The notes beneath the pieces are model-generated. The model did not search any database. It was not told the origin of the DNA and was given only the letters and a program-made list of their open reading frames with translations. A stretch of 64,000 bases of DNA from Couchioplanes azureus (GTDB taxonomy: Bacteria; Actinomycetota; Actinomycetes; Mycobacteriales; Micromonosporaceae), in contig NZ_BMQY01000001.1 of the NCBI RefSeq assembly GCF_014648355.1, positions 124,001 through 188,000 on the forward strand, written 5' to 3'. The position numbers were made by a program, and so were the translations under genes. Below are positions 34,484 through 42,730 of the stretch, one piece after another. Every line of letters starts with the position of its first letter. The first letter of the stretch is position 1.

Positions 34484-34597
34484 GTCGTCCATCCTCACAT
34501 ACGCATCGTCCCGGGACGTGTGGATACACACCGGCCTACCAGGACTGTGCGCTTAGTCGCAGTTGTCTGGTATCGAGCTGCCTGCAAGAAACGTCAA

Positions 34598-34627
34598 GGG
34601 CCGCACCGGGAACTCCCGGTACGGCCC
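34598..34627 (-). terminator. Hairpin terminator between the two coiled-coil genes
   Basis: GGGCCG and ACCGGGA (34598-34610) pair with TCCCGGT and CGGCCC (34615-34627), separated by one unpaired base on each side and a short loop. It follows the scy-like gene on the minus strand by about 90 bases and precedes the filP-like gene, suggesting the two are transcribed separately. Confidence 0.65.
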
Positions 34628-34716
34628 CGCACACAGGTCTCGCAAAGCCGGCCCGGTTCTCTAACCGTTGCGCACCCGCCTGGGTGGCGCAACCGGACAC
34701 CGAGTGGCGAAAATAC

Positions 34717-36039
34717 TCAGCTCGTCTTCGCGGCCGCCCCGGTCTTGCCCGCCTCGGCGTCCCCGCCGGCGGCCCGCTGGGCGGGTGCCTCCGGCTTGGC
34801 GGCCTCGCCCTTCTGGGCTCCCTCGGCCTTCTGCACGGTCTCCGCGGCCTTGGCGGCGGCACCGACGGTGGGCACCAGGCCGGACAGGCCGGAGAGCATC
34901 TGGCCGAGCTGGTTGGTGACGGCGTCCTTCTGCCGGGTGAGGTCCTCGACCTCCCGCTTGGCGGCCTGCGTGGTGAGCTCGGCCTCCTGCCGCGCCTCGC
35001 TCAGCAGGCGCTGCGACTCGCTGCGCGCCTCGCTGACCGTCTTGTCGGCGAGAGCGCGGGCCTTCTCGACCGTCTCGACCGCGGTGCGCTCGGACTCGAC
35101 GCGGCGCGACTCGGCGCGCTGCTCGATCTCCTTGGCGCGGTCCTCGGCGGCGCGGGCGCGCTCCTCGGCCTCGGCGACCATCCGCTGGGTGGCGTTGACC
35201 TGGGCGGCGTGCCGCTCGGACTCCTCGCGCTCCGCCTTCTCCCGGCGCTCGGCGATCTCCAGGGCCAGCGCCTGCAGGTCCTTGTCGCGCTTGTCGCGCG
35301 AGTCGGTCAGCAGCTTGGTGGCCTCGGCGCGCTTCTCCTCGGCCTCCCGGGCCGCCTTGGCGCGCAGCTGGGTGATCTCGCGCTCGGCCGTGGCCCGCAG
35401 CGAGGCCACCTCCCGCTCGACGGTCGACTTCAGCTCGGCGACCTCGTGGGCGGTGACCGTACGCAGCTGCTTGGTCTCGCGGTCGGCGTCGGAGCGCAGC
35501 GTGTCGGCCTCGCGCCGGGCCTGCACCCGGGCCTCGGCGGCTTCGCGTTCCGCGTGCGTCCGGACCTGCCCCGCCTCGCGCTCGGCGGTCGCCTTCATGG
35601 CGGCGGCCTCGGCGCGAGCCTTGTCCGTGATCTCGCGCGCTTCCAGCCGGGCCGCGGAGAGGATGCCCTCGGACTCTCGCTTGGCCTCGCTGCGGTGGTC
35701 GTTCGCCTGCTCCTCGGCCAACCGCAGGATCTGCTCGACCCGGGTGCCCAGCCCGGAGAGCGTCGGCCGATTGTTCTCCTCGAGCAGCTTGTTACTGTCC
35801 GCGAGTTTCTGCTCGAGGGCGTTCAGGCGCTGCTCCGCCTGCCGCAGGCGGCGCTGCGCGTCGTTCATCCGCTGCTCGGCCTCGCCGCGGGCCTGCTCGG
35901 ACTGGTTCAGGGCGGCGACCAGCCGGCCTAGGTGGGCATCCACCTGCCCGCGGTCGTATCCACGCAGGACAACCGTGAAGTCGTGCTGCGAATTTGCGGT
36001 TTCGAAGAACGCGAGGTTGGCATCCGGCTGCTGGGGCAT
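34717..36039 (-). CDS. Coiled-coil polarity protein, Scy-like/DivIVA-related
   Basis: The 440-residue product has a DivIVA-type N-terminus (FTVVLRGYDRGQVDAHLGRLVAAL, about 21-44), continuous heptad-rich coiled coil (about 45-385, many AEREA-type units) and a disordered Ala/Lys/Glu tail. Its position next to the epimerase gene matches scy of Streptomyces, which organises the hyphal tip with DivIVA and FilP, but Scy there is about three times longer. Whether this shorter form does the same work is open. No clear ribosome site precedes the ATG. A CCCCCAGGGGG palindrome sits just upstream. Confidence 0.78.
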   Translation of the reverse strand: MPQQPDANLAFFETANSQHDFTVVLRGYDRGQVDAHLGRLVAALNQSEQARGEAEQRMNDAQRRLRQAEQRLNALEQKLADSNKLLEENNRPTLSGLGTRVEQILRLAEEQANDHRSEAKRESEGILSAARLEAREITDKARAEAAAMKATAEREAGQVRTHAEREAAEARVQARREADTLRSDADRETKQLRTVTAHEVAELKSTVEREVASLRATAEREITQLRAKAAREAEEKRAEATKLLTDSRDKRDKDLQALALEIAERREKAEREESERHAAQVNATQRMVAEAEERARAAEDRAKEIEQRAESRRVESERTAVETVEKARALADKTVSEARSESQRLLSEARQEAELTTQAAKREVEDLTRQKDAVTNQLGQMLSGLSGLVPTVGAAAKAAETVQKAEGAQKGEAAKPEAPAQRAAGGDAEAGKTGAAAKTS

Positions 36040-36055
36040 TGCGACATACTGGCAG

Positions 36056-36071
36056 ACCCCCCAGGGGGATA
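36056..36071. promoter_or_regulatory. GC-rich palindrome upstream of the scy-like gene
   Basis: ACCCCCCAGGGGGATA contains the same 11-base core CCCCCAGGGGG as the copA operator, with A/T flanks in a similar position. It ends 17 bases before the scy-like start. It could be a second site for a CsoR-like repressor or an unrelated structural element near the promoter. Confidence 0.35.
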
Positions 36072-36319
36072 CGCAAGACCGTACGGGCCGGGTAATCCGG
36101 CCCGAGATCGCCTTCTGACCGGCCGCGCGGGGGCCCGATGGGCCATTCGGGCGGCGCCGTTCGGAGGACCCCCGCAGAGCGTTGCCGCGCCGCTACCTGC
36201 TGTGCAGCGGGAAAAAGAAAGATCGTCCCACAGCGGGTCCCGGCGGCGCTCCTCGATGCCGACGATCCTGCCAGCCCGCGGCGGCGTCGTCAGGACGTTT
36301 CACCCTGAAGACTGACGAA

Positions 36320-36808
36320 TCAGGCAGGCTCCACGAGCTCCACGAGCACCCCGCCGGCATCCTTCGGGTGCACGAAGTTGATCCGGGAGCCGGCCGTCCC
36401 CCGCTTCGGCTCGTCGTAGAGCAGGCGGAGCCCCCGGGCGCGCAGCGCGGCGCTCGCCGCCTCGACGTCGCGCACCGTGTAGGCCAGCTGCTGCAGCCCC
36501 GGCCCGGCGCGGTCGAGGAACTTGGCGATCGCCGAGTCGGGCCGCAGCGGGGCGAGCAGCTGAATGCGCGCGCCGGTGCCGTCCGCGTCGGCGGCCACCA
36601 TCGCCTCGCGTACGCCCTGCTCTTCGTTCGTCTCCTGGTGCACGCAGCGCAGCCCGAAGGTCTGCTCGTAGAAGGTGATCGCCTCGTCGAGATCCGCCAC
36701 GGCGATGCCGACGTGATCGATACGCAGGATGCCGACGGCCGGTAGGGAGCCCATGCCGGAGAGTGTGACATTGTCGCTGCTGTCCCCGCTGGGTGACGAA
36801 AGGCTCAT
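36320..36808 (-). CDS. mce: Methylmalonyl-CoA epimerase
   Basis: The 162-residue product is a vicinal oxygen chelate protein. IDHVGIAVADLDEAITFYEQTFGL gives the first metal His, QLAYTVRDVEAA the second, and GGVLVELVEP the Glu ligand, the standard epimerase set. It interconverts (2S)- and (2R)-methylmalonyl-CoA in propionyl-CoA use. ATG 36808 is given. ATG 36754 (144 residues, MGSLPAVGILRIDHVG) is close to the usual family length and may be the real start. It diverges from the thiolase gene, and the candidate acyl-CoA operator (36822-36837) lies 14 bases from the longer start. Confidence 0.88.
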   Translation of the reverse strand: MSLSSPSGDSSDNVTLSGMGSLPAVGILRIDHVGIAVADLDEAITFYEQTFGLRCVHQETNEEQGVREAMVAADADGTGARIQLLAPLRPDSAIAKFLDRAGPGLQQLAYTVRDVEAASAALRARGLRLLYDEPKRGTAGSRINFVHPKDAGGVLVELVEPA

Positions 36809-36821
36809 CGGGCTAGTCTGA

Positions 36822-36837
36822 CCTAACCATCGTTCAG
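36822..36837. promoter_or_regulatory. Candidate acyl-CoA operator, site 2 (mce/thiolase divergent promoter)
   Basis: CCTAACCATCGTTCAG matches CTGAACGATCGTTCAG at 13 of 16 positions, with a perfect right half (ATCGTTCAG). It sits in the 119-base region between mce and the thiolase gene, where one repressor could control both directions. Confidence 0.42.
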
Positions 36838-36927
36838 GCGTCGCGGCCGGTCCCCCGAGGGGCGCCGCCGCGTCCCTGCTCCACCCCGTCGTAGCTATCC
36901 ACAAAGCCACCCGAAAGCGGAGCTTCC

Positions 36928-38115
36928 GTGACCAGTTCGGTGATCGTCAGCGGCGCCCGTACCCCCATGGGCCGCCTCCTCGGAAACCTCAAGAACGTTC
37001 CGGCCACCACCCTGGGCGGCTATGCGATCGCCGGCGCGCTGGAGCGCGCCGGGGTGAGCCCGGAGCAGGTGCAGTACGTGATCATGGGCCAGGTGCTGCA
37101 GGCGGGCACCGGGCAGATCACCGCGCGGCAGGCCGCGGTGGCCGCGGGCATCCCGATGACGACCCCGGCCGTGACCGTCAACAAGGTGTGCCTCTCCGGC
37201 ATCGACGCCATCGCGCTGGCCGACCAGCTCATCCGGGCCGGCGAGTTCGACATCGTGGTGGCCGGCGGCATGGAGTCCATGACCAACGCGCCGCACCTGC
37301 TCATGGGCCAGCGCCAGGGCAAGAAGTACGGCGACATCCTGGTCCGCGACCACACCGCCTACGACGGCCTGATGGACCCGTGGGACGGCATCTCCATGGG
37401 CGAGTCGACCGAGCGCAGCGGCAAGGAACTGAACATCACCCGGGCCGAGCAGGACGCCTTCGCCGCGCTCAGCCACCAGCGCGCGGCCACGGCCCAGAAG
37501 AACGGCCACTTCGCCGAGGAGATCGTGCCGGTCAAGACCGGACAGCGCGGCGTCGACGTCGTGGTCGACACCGACGAGGGCGTACGCCCCGACGCCACCG
37601 CCGAGTCGCTGAGCGGCCTGCGCCCGGCCTTCGCCAAGGACGGCACGATCACCGCGGGCAGCGCCTCCCCGATCTCCGACGGCGCCGCCGCGGTCGTCGT
37701 GATGAGCAAGGCCAAGGCCGAGGAGCTGGGCCTCACCTGGCTCGCCGAGATCACCGCGCACGGCAACGTCGCCGGCCCGGACAGCTCGCTGCAGGCCCAG
37801 CCGGCGAACGCCATCAAGCACGCCCTCGGCAAGGCCGGGATGACCGTCGCCGACCTCGACCTCATCGAGATGAACGAGGCGTTCGCCCAGGTCGTCATCC
37901 ACTCGATGCGCGAGCTGGGGGTCGGCGAGGAGATCGTCAACGTCAACGGCGGCGCCATCGCGCTGGGCCACCCGATCGGCATGTCCGGCGCGCGGCTCGT
38001 GCTGACCCTGGCGCTGGAGCTCAAGCGCCGCGGCGGCGGCACCGGCGCGGCGGGCCTGTGCGGCGGCGGCGGCCAGGGCGACGCCCTGATCATCAAGGTA
38101 CCCTCGGCGGCATGA
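36928..38115 (+). CDS. atoB: Acetyl-CoA acetyltransferase (thiolase)
   Basis: The 395-residue product is a degradative/biosynthetic thiolase with nucleophile Cys88 ([10 protein letters not shown]), His348 ([13 protein letters not shown]) and second Cys378 ([11 protein letters not shown]), plus NEAFA. It condenses or cleaves acetoacetyl-CoA, linking acetyl-CoA to butyryl-CoA metabolism. That fits the nearby epimerase, the 3-hydroxybutyryl-CoA dehydrogenase and icmA. GTG 36928 starts it. The stop overlaps the meaB start as ATGA, so the two are translationally coupled. Confidence 0.93.
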   Translation: MTSSVIVSGARTPMGRLLGNLKNVPATTLGGYAIAGALERAGVSPEQVQYVIMGQVLQAGTGQITARQAAVAAGIPMTTPAVTVNKVCLSGIDAIALADQLIRAGEFDIVVAGGMESMTNAPHLLMGQRQGKKYGDILVRDHTAYDGLMDPWDGISMGESTERSGKELNITRAEQDAFAALSHQRAATAQKNGHFAEEIVPVKTGQRGVDVVVDTDEGVRPDATAESLSGLRPAFAKDGTITAGSASPISDGAAAVVVMSKAKAEELGLTWLAEITAHGNVAGPDSSLQAQPANAIKHALGKAGMTVADLDLIEMNEAFAQVVIHSMRELGVGEEIVNVNGGAIALGHPIGMSGARLVLTLALELKRRGGGTGAAGLCGGGGQGDALIIKVPSAA

Positions 38116-39131
38116 GTGGCGGCGGCGGCGAGGCCGCGGTGACCGCGGCCTCCCCGGCCGGCGGCGCGAAACGCCTCAAGGACGTCCCCACGCTGGTCGC
38201 CCGGGCCCGCGACGGTGACCCGCGGTCCGTCGCGCGGCTGATCAGCATGGTCGAGAACGGCGACCCCCGGCTGGCCGAGGTCGCCGCGGCGCTGGCTCCC
38301 TACGCCGGCCGCGCCCAGGTCGTCGGCCTCACGGGCTCCCCCGGCGTGGGCAAGTCCACCACCACCAACGAGCTGGTCCGCGCCCTGCGCCGGGCCGGGC
38401 ACCGGGTGGGCGTGCTGGCCGTCGACCCCTCCAGCCCGTTCACCGGCGGAGCGATCCTCGGCGACCGGGTGCGCATGCAGGAGCACACCACGGACCCGGG
38501 CGTCTACATCCGCTCGATGTCCAGCCGGGGCCAGCTCGGCGGGCTGGCCGCGGCCACACCGCAGGCGGTCCGCGTGCTCGAGGGCGCGGGCTGCGACGTG
38601 GTGCTCGTCGAGACGGTCGGGGTCGGCCAGGCCGAGGTGGAGATCGCCTCGCTGGCCGACACCACCCTGGTGCTGCTGGCCCCGGGCATGGGCGACGCCA
38701 TCCAGGCGGTCAAGGCCGGCATCCTGGAGATCGCCGACGTCTTCGTGGTCAACAAGGCGGACCGGCCGGGCGCCGACGCGACCTACCGCGACATCCAGGG
38801 CATGCTCGGCCTCGGTGAGCGCGGCCCGGGCGACTGGCGCCCGCAGGTCGTGCGCGCCACCGCGGTCAAGGGCGAGGGCATCGACGACGTGGTCGCGGCC
38901 ATCGCGAAGCACCGCGAGTGGCTCGAGAAGAGCGGCTCGCTGCGCGCCGCGCACGAGAAGCGGGCCGCCGTCGAGGTCGAGGCGATCGCCCTGGGCACGC
39001 TGCGGGCCCGCATGGGCTCCCTGCACGAGGGTACGGCGCTCGCCAAGCTCGCGGCCCAGGTGGCCGACGGCGCGATCGACCCGTACGCGGCGGCCGAGGC
39101 CCTCCTCGCCGAGCTCGGCGACCGCCGCTGA
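38112..39131 (+). CDS. meaB: MeaB-type G3E GTPase, chaperone for B12-dependent acyl-CoA mutase
   Basis: The 339-residue product has Walker [18 protein letters not shown], switch region [32 protein letters not shown], and NKADRPGA as the guanine-specificity motif. MeaB guards adenosylcobalamin loading and repair of methylmalonyl-CoA mutase, and related G domains serve isobutyryl-CoA mutase. It is coupled to the thiolase gene. No methylmalonyl-CoA mutase gene is in the window, but icmA is 3.6 kb away, so MeaB may serve a mutase elsewhere, IcmA, or both. Confidence 0.92.
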   Translation: MSGGGGEAAVTAASPAGGAKRLKDVPTLVARARDGDPRSVARLISMVENGDPRLAEVAAALAPYAGRAQVVGLTGSPGVGKSTTTNELVRALRRAGHRVGVLAVDPSSPFTGGAILGDRVRMQEHTTDPGVYIRSMSSRGQLGGLAAATPQAVRVLEGAGCDVVLVETVGVGQAEVEIASLADTTLVLLAPGMGDAIQAVKAGILEIADVFVVNKADRPGADATYRDIQGMLGLGERGPGDWRPQVVRATAVKGEGIDDVVAAIAKHREWLEKSGSLRAAHEKRAAVEVEAIALGTLRARMGSLHEGTALAKLAAQVADGAIDPYAAAEALLAELGDRR

Positions 39132-39275
39132 CCCACCGCGGCCCCGGCGCCGACCCACCGCCCGGATCCTCGCGCATCAACCGGTTCGAGTTCCTCAAGT
39201 TCGTGCCCCGGTGGCCGATGGGAGGAGCCACACTCTCGCCCACCCCGGCGGGCAGTGGACCGGAAGAGGGTACCC

Positions 39276-40835
39276 ATGGGCCGACAGTGGGCAGCGCAGC
39301 CGAGGTGGCGCGCCGACCCCGTGCTCGCGGGCCTCGTCCTGGTGATCCTCGGTGCCATGCTGGGCGCCTGGCCGGGGCTGGTCCCGGTCGCCGTCCAGGT
39401 GACGGTCTTCTGGCTGATCCTCGCCGTGGTCTTCGGCAGCTTCGTGCGGTCGTCGTGGCGCGTCGCGCGGCTCGCCGGTCCGGCGGCGGGCGCCGGTCGC
39501 CCCGAGGCGGCGCGGGCCCGCGCCCGGCAGAGCATGTGGCGGCTGTTCACGGTCGCCGGCGTCGTGCTGGTCGGCGGCACCCTGGCGCAGCTCGTGACGG
39601 TCGTCGGCAACCCGCTGGCGCCGGTCGCCTCGACCGGGACCGGCGCACAGATCGGCTCCCTCGCCGTCGCGATGGGGCTCGTCGTGGTCGGGATGCTGCG
39701 CCACCCGCTCGGCGACCTGAGCGCGGCGGAGACGTTCCGGCTCCGCATCGACGTCGCCACGGTGATGGCGGCCGCACTGACCTTCGGACTGTGGCTCGCC
39801 GAGCTGCCGCCCGGATCCCGGGACCTCGGGTGGATCACCCGGACCTCGCTGACGCTGCTGGTCCAGCCCGGCCTCTTCCTCGTGGTGATCTTCGCCGTCG
39901 TCAAGGTCACGCTGGGCGGCCAGTCGCCGTTCACCCGCTCGGCCGGCATCCTCGGCGGCGTCGCCGCCACGCTGCAGGCGATACTGCAGGCGGTTCCCCT
40001 CTCCATGTACGCGCAGCCGCCCACGCAGTCGTGGCTGCTGGCGGCCAACGTGCTGACGAGCGGCCTGCTCGCGATCGCCGTCCGGGTGCAGGAACGCCGC
40101 ATCCGCGCCGCGGCCCCGGTCGCCGCGCGGGAGGCGGTACGCCCGTACAGCCTGTTGCCGTACGGCGCGATGGGGGCGGTCTGGTCGCTGACCGCCGTGG
40201 TGCTGGCGCTGCACGGGCTGGACACCCGGACCTGGGTGGTCGCCACCGGCGCCATGGTGACCACGACGCTGGTCGTCGGCCGGCAGGTGGCCGCCTTCCG
40301 GCACATCGCCGAGCTGCTGCGCGAGCGCGACGAGCTCGCCGCCCAGCTCACCGAGCTCGCGTTCTACGACGGACTGACCCGGCTCGCCAACCGCGGCCTG
40401 TTCATGCGGCGCCTGCACGACGCCCTCGCCGCCGGCCCGGCGACCGTCTTCCTCATCGACCTCGACGAGTTCAAGCCGGTCAACGACGCGTACGGGCACG
40501 CCGCCGGCGACCAGTTGCTGATCGAGGTGGGACGGCGGCTGCGGGCCTGCGTCCGCGACGGCGACACGGTCGCGCGGCTGGGCGGTGACGAGTTCGCCGT
40601 CCTCGTGGAGGGCCTGTCCGCCGACCGGCGCGACGAGCTCGCCGGCCTGCTGGCGCAGGCGTTGAGCGGGGAGGTCCGGATCGGCGCGGCCGTCGTGCCG
40701 CTGCGGGCGAGCATCGGCATGGCCACCGGGCGGCACGGCGTGCACGACCCGGACAGCCTGCTGCACGAGGCCGACATGGCGATGTACGCGGTCAAGGACC
40801 GGCACCGCGCGCTCCTGGACACCGAGCGCGGGTAG
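39276..40835 (+). CDS. Membrane-bound diguanylate cyclase (GGDEF)
   Basis: The product has 519 residues from ATG 39276, with GAAGAGGG upstream. About ten membrane helices occupy residues 15-330. The GGDEF domain follows (LTELAFYDGLTRLANRGLF, then LIDLDEFKPVNDAYGHAAGD) with intact GGDEF at 436-440 and an RxxD inhibitory site (RDGD, 427-430) five residues before it. It should make cyclic di-GMP with product inhibition in the cytosol. The signal read by the membrane part is unknown. Start GTG 39255 is possible but lies before the ribosome site. Confidence 0.88.
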   Translation: MGRQWAAQPRWRADPVLAGLVLVILGAMLGAWPGLVPVAVQVTVFWLILAVVFGSFVRSSWRVARLAGPAAGAGRPEAARARARQSMWRLFTVAGVVLVGGTLAQLVTVVGNPLAPVASTGTGAQIGSLAVAMGLVVVGMLRHPLGDLSAAETFRLRIDVATVMAAALTFGLWLAELPPGSRDLGWITRTSLTLLVQPGLFLVVIFAVVKVTLGGQSPFTRSAGILGGVAATLQAILQAVPLSMYAQPPTQSWLLAANVLTSGLLAIAVRVQERRIRAAAPVAAREAVRPYSLLPYGAMGAVWSLTAVVLALHGLDTRTWVVATGAMVTTTLVVGRQVAAFRHIAELLRERDELAAQLTELAFYDGLTRLANRGLFMRRLHDALAAGPATVFLIDLDEFKPVNDAYGHAAGDQLLIEVGRRLRACVRDGDTVARLGGDEFAVLVEGLSADRRDELAGLLAQALSGEVRIGAAVVPLRASIGMATGRHGVHDPDSLLHEADMAMYAVKDRHRALLDTERG

Positions 40836-40923
40836 GGAAATCGACGAACGCCGGTACCTCCAGGGTCACGCAGCGGTGATGGCTGGTAGCCTTGCCGCCC
40901 TCTGACCCGGGAGGAAGGACGCC

Positions 40924-42039
40924 ATGCGTACGAAACTGCCCGCTCTTGCCGCGGCCGGCCTGCTCGCCCTCTCCGGCGTGTCCGCCTGCACGGACGGGAA
41001 GGCTGACGGCGCGGCGTCCGGCGGCAGCGGCAACCGCGCCGCGGGCGCGGGCAAGGTCGGCGTGATCCTGCCCGACACCACGACCTCGCAACGGTGGGGC
41101 ACCGACGATCCCAAGCTGCTGAAGGCGGCGTTCGCCGAGGCGGGCGTGCCCGTGGACATCCAGAACGCCCAGGGCGACAAGGCGCACTTCCAGCGCATCG
41201 CCGACAGCATGATCGCGGGCGGCGTGCGGGTGTTGATGATCGTCAACCTGGACTCGGTCAGCGGCAAGGCCGTGCTCGACAAGGCCCGGGCCCGGGGCAT
41301 CAAGACCATCGACTACGACCGGCTGACCCTCAACGGCGGCGCCGACTACTACGTCAGCTTCGACAACGTCGCGGTCGGCGAGATGCAGGGCAAGGGACTC
41401 GTGCGGTGCCTGACGGAGCAGGGCGCCCGGGTCCCGATGGTGGCCGACCTCAACGGTTCGCCCACCGACCACAACGCCACCCAGTTCAAGGAGGGCTACG
41501 AGTCGGTGCTGCAGCCGCGGTACGACAGCGGCACCTACCTCAAGGGCCCGGACCAGTCGATCGACGACTGGGACACCCACATGGCCGAGATCGTCTTCCG
41601 CGAGATGTGGTTCCGGACCGGCAAGAAGATCCGCGGTGTGCTGGCGGCCAACGACGGCCTGGGCAACGCGGCGATCTCCGTGCTGAAGCAGGACGGGATG
41701 AACGGCAGGGTCCCGGTCACCGGCCAGGACGCGACCGTCCAGGGTCTGCAGAACATCCTCGCCGGCGACCAGTGCATGACGGTCTACAAGCCGATCGAGC
41801 AGGAGGCCGACGCGGCGGCCGACCTCGCGATCCAGCTGTTCAAGGGCCAGAAGCCGAACCTGGCGGGGTCGGCGGTGAAGGACCCGGAGTCCGGCGCCTA
41901 CATCCCGGCCAAGCTGCTGGAGCCGCGGCCGATCTTCGCCGAGGACGTCGGCTCCGTCATCCGGGACGGCTTCGTGGAGAGGTCGGCGGTCTGTGCGGGC
42001 CGGTTCGCCGCGTTCTGCGCGAAGAACGGCATCAGGTAG
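40924..42039 (+). CDS. Sugar ABC transporter substrate-binding lipoprotein (XylF-like), orphan
   Basis: The 371-residue product has a lipoprotein signal ending at Cys22 (LLALSGVSACTDG) and a type I periplasmic-binding fold. VGVILPDTTTSQRW, IDYDRLTLNGGADYYVSFDNVAVGEMQG, GSPTDHNATQFKEGY and VLAANDGLGNAAISVL are typical of xylose/multiple-sugar binding proteins. GGGAGGAAGG lies before the ATG, and TAGCCT near 40888 may be its -10. No permease or ATPase gene is next to it, so it either feeds a transporter encoded elsewhere or acts as a sensor. It overlaps the convergent Pr6Pr gene by eight bases. Confidence 0.86.
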   Translation: MRTKLPALAAAGLLALSGVSACTDGKADGAASGGSGNRAAGAGKVGVILPDTTTSQRWGTDDPKLLKAAFAEAGVPVDIQNAQGDKAHFQRIADSMIAGGVRVLMIVNLDSVSGKAVLDKARARGIKTIDYDRLTLNGGADYYVSFDNVAVGEMQGKGLVRCLTEQGARVPMVADLNGSPTDHNATQFKEGYESVLQPRYDSGTYLKGPDQSIDDWDTHMAEIVFREMWFRTGKKIRGVLAANDGLGNAAISVLKQDGMNGRVPVTGQDATVQGLQNILAGDQCMTVYKPIEQEADAAADLAIQLFKGQKPNLAGSAVKDPESGAYIPAKLLEPRPIFAEDVGSVIRDGFVERSAVCAGRFAAFCAKNGIR

Positions 42040-42664
42040 GCAGGTCCCCGCCGGCCGGGGCCGCCCGGCGGGCACGGGAGCCGACGGCGAGCCGGTCGAT
42101 GCCGACGAACGCGAGGCCCAGCAGCCAGAACACCACCGCGAAGAACACCGTGCTGAGCGCCACCCCGCCGTAGCCGAGGTCGTTCACGTCGATGAACGGG
42201 TACGGATAGGTGTGGGTGACCAGCCCCCGGATCAGCGCGAAGACCAGGTAGCCCAGCGGGAAGGCGAGCCAGTAGGCGGCGTACCGCAGCTTGAACCGCC
42301 GGCGCTCGTCGAAGATCAGCCAGTCCAGGACCGCCAGCAGCGGGACCACGGTGTGCAGCAGCTGGTTGCCGACGGCCTCGGCGGGCGTGCGGTCGTACGG
42401 GGCGTTCGCGAAGCCGCTCGCCGGGTTGGCCAGCACGAGGTGGTAGACGAGTCCGGTGATCGCCACGTACAGGGTGACGGCGCCCTTGAGCACGGTCGGC
42501 GCGACGCGATTCCCGGCCAGGGTCCAGGCGGCGACGAGCGCGTACGCGATATTGCTCTGGTTCGTGAAATAGGGGAGCATTCCGGTCAGGGTCTGGGGGC
42601 CGGAGGCGTTCAGCGTCACCCCGGCGACGACGGCGATGACGCTCACTATCCGCAGGATCTTCAC
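42032..42664 (-). CDS. Pr6Pr-family integral membrane protein
   Basis: The 210-residue product has six predicted helices and the family pattern FTNQSNIAYALVAAW, LVYHLVLA, LHTVVPLLAVLDWLIFDERRRFKLRYAAYWLAFPLGYLVFALIRG and a PYPFIDVNDLGYGGV loop. The function of the family is not established. GTG 42664 has no Shine-Dalgarno site, but TACCCT lies seven bases upstream (42672-42677), suggesting leaderless transcription. It diverges from icmA. Confidence 0.78.
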   Translation of the reverse strand: MKILRIVSVIAVVAGVTLNASGPQTLTGMLPYFTNQSNIAYALVAAWTLAGNRVAPTVLKGAVTLYVAITGLVYHLVLANPASGFANAPYDRTPAEAVGNQLLHTVVPLLAVLDWLIFDERRRFKLRYAAYWLAFPLGYLVFALIRGLVTHTYPYPFIDVNDLGYGGVALSTVFFAVVFWLLGLAFVGIDRLAVGSRARRAAPAGGDLPT

Positions 42665-42692
42665 GTATGGCAGGGTAGATCAGCCGTCCGGC

Positions 42693-42708
42693 CTTAGCGA
42701 TCGTTCAG
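42693..42708. promoter_or_regulatory. Candidate acyl-CoA operator, site 3 (icmA)
   Basis: CTTAGCGATCGTTCAG matches CTGAACGATCGTTCAG at 14 of 16 positions. It ends 22 bases before the icmA start and lies between icmA and the divergent Pr6Pr gene. It belongs with the sites at 6484-6499 and 36822-36837. Confidence 0.5.
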
Positions 42709-42730
42709 CATTGCGCATACGATGTGCGCC

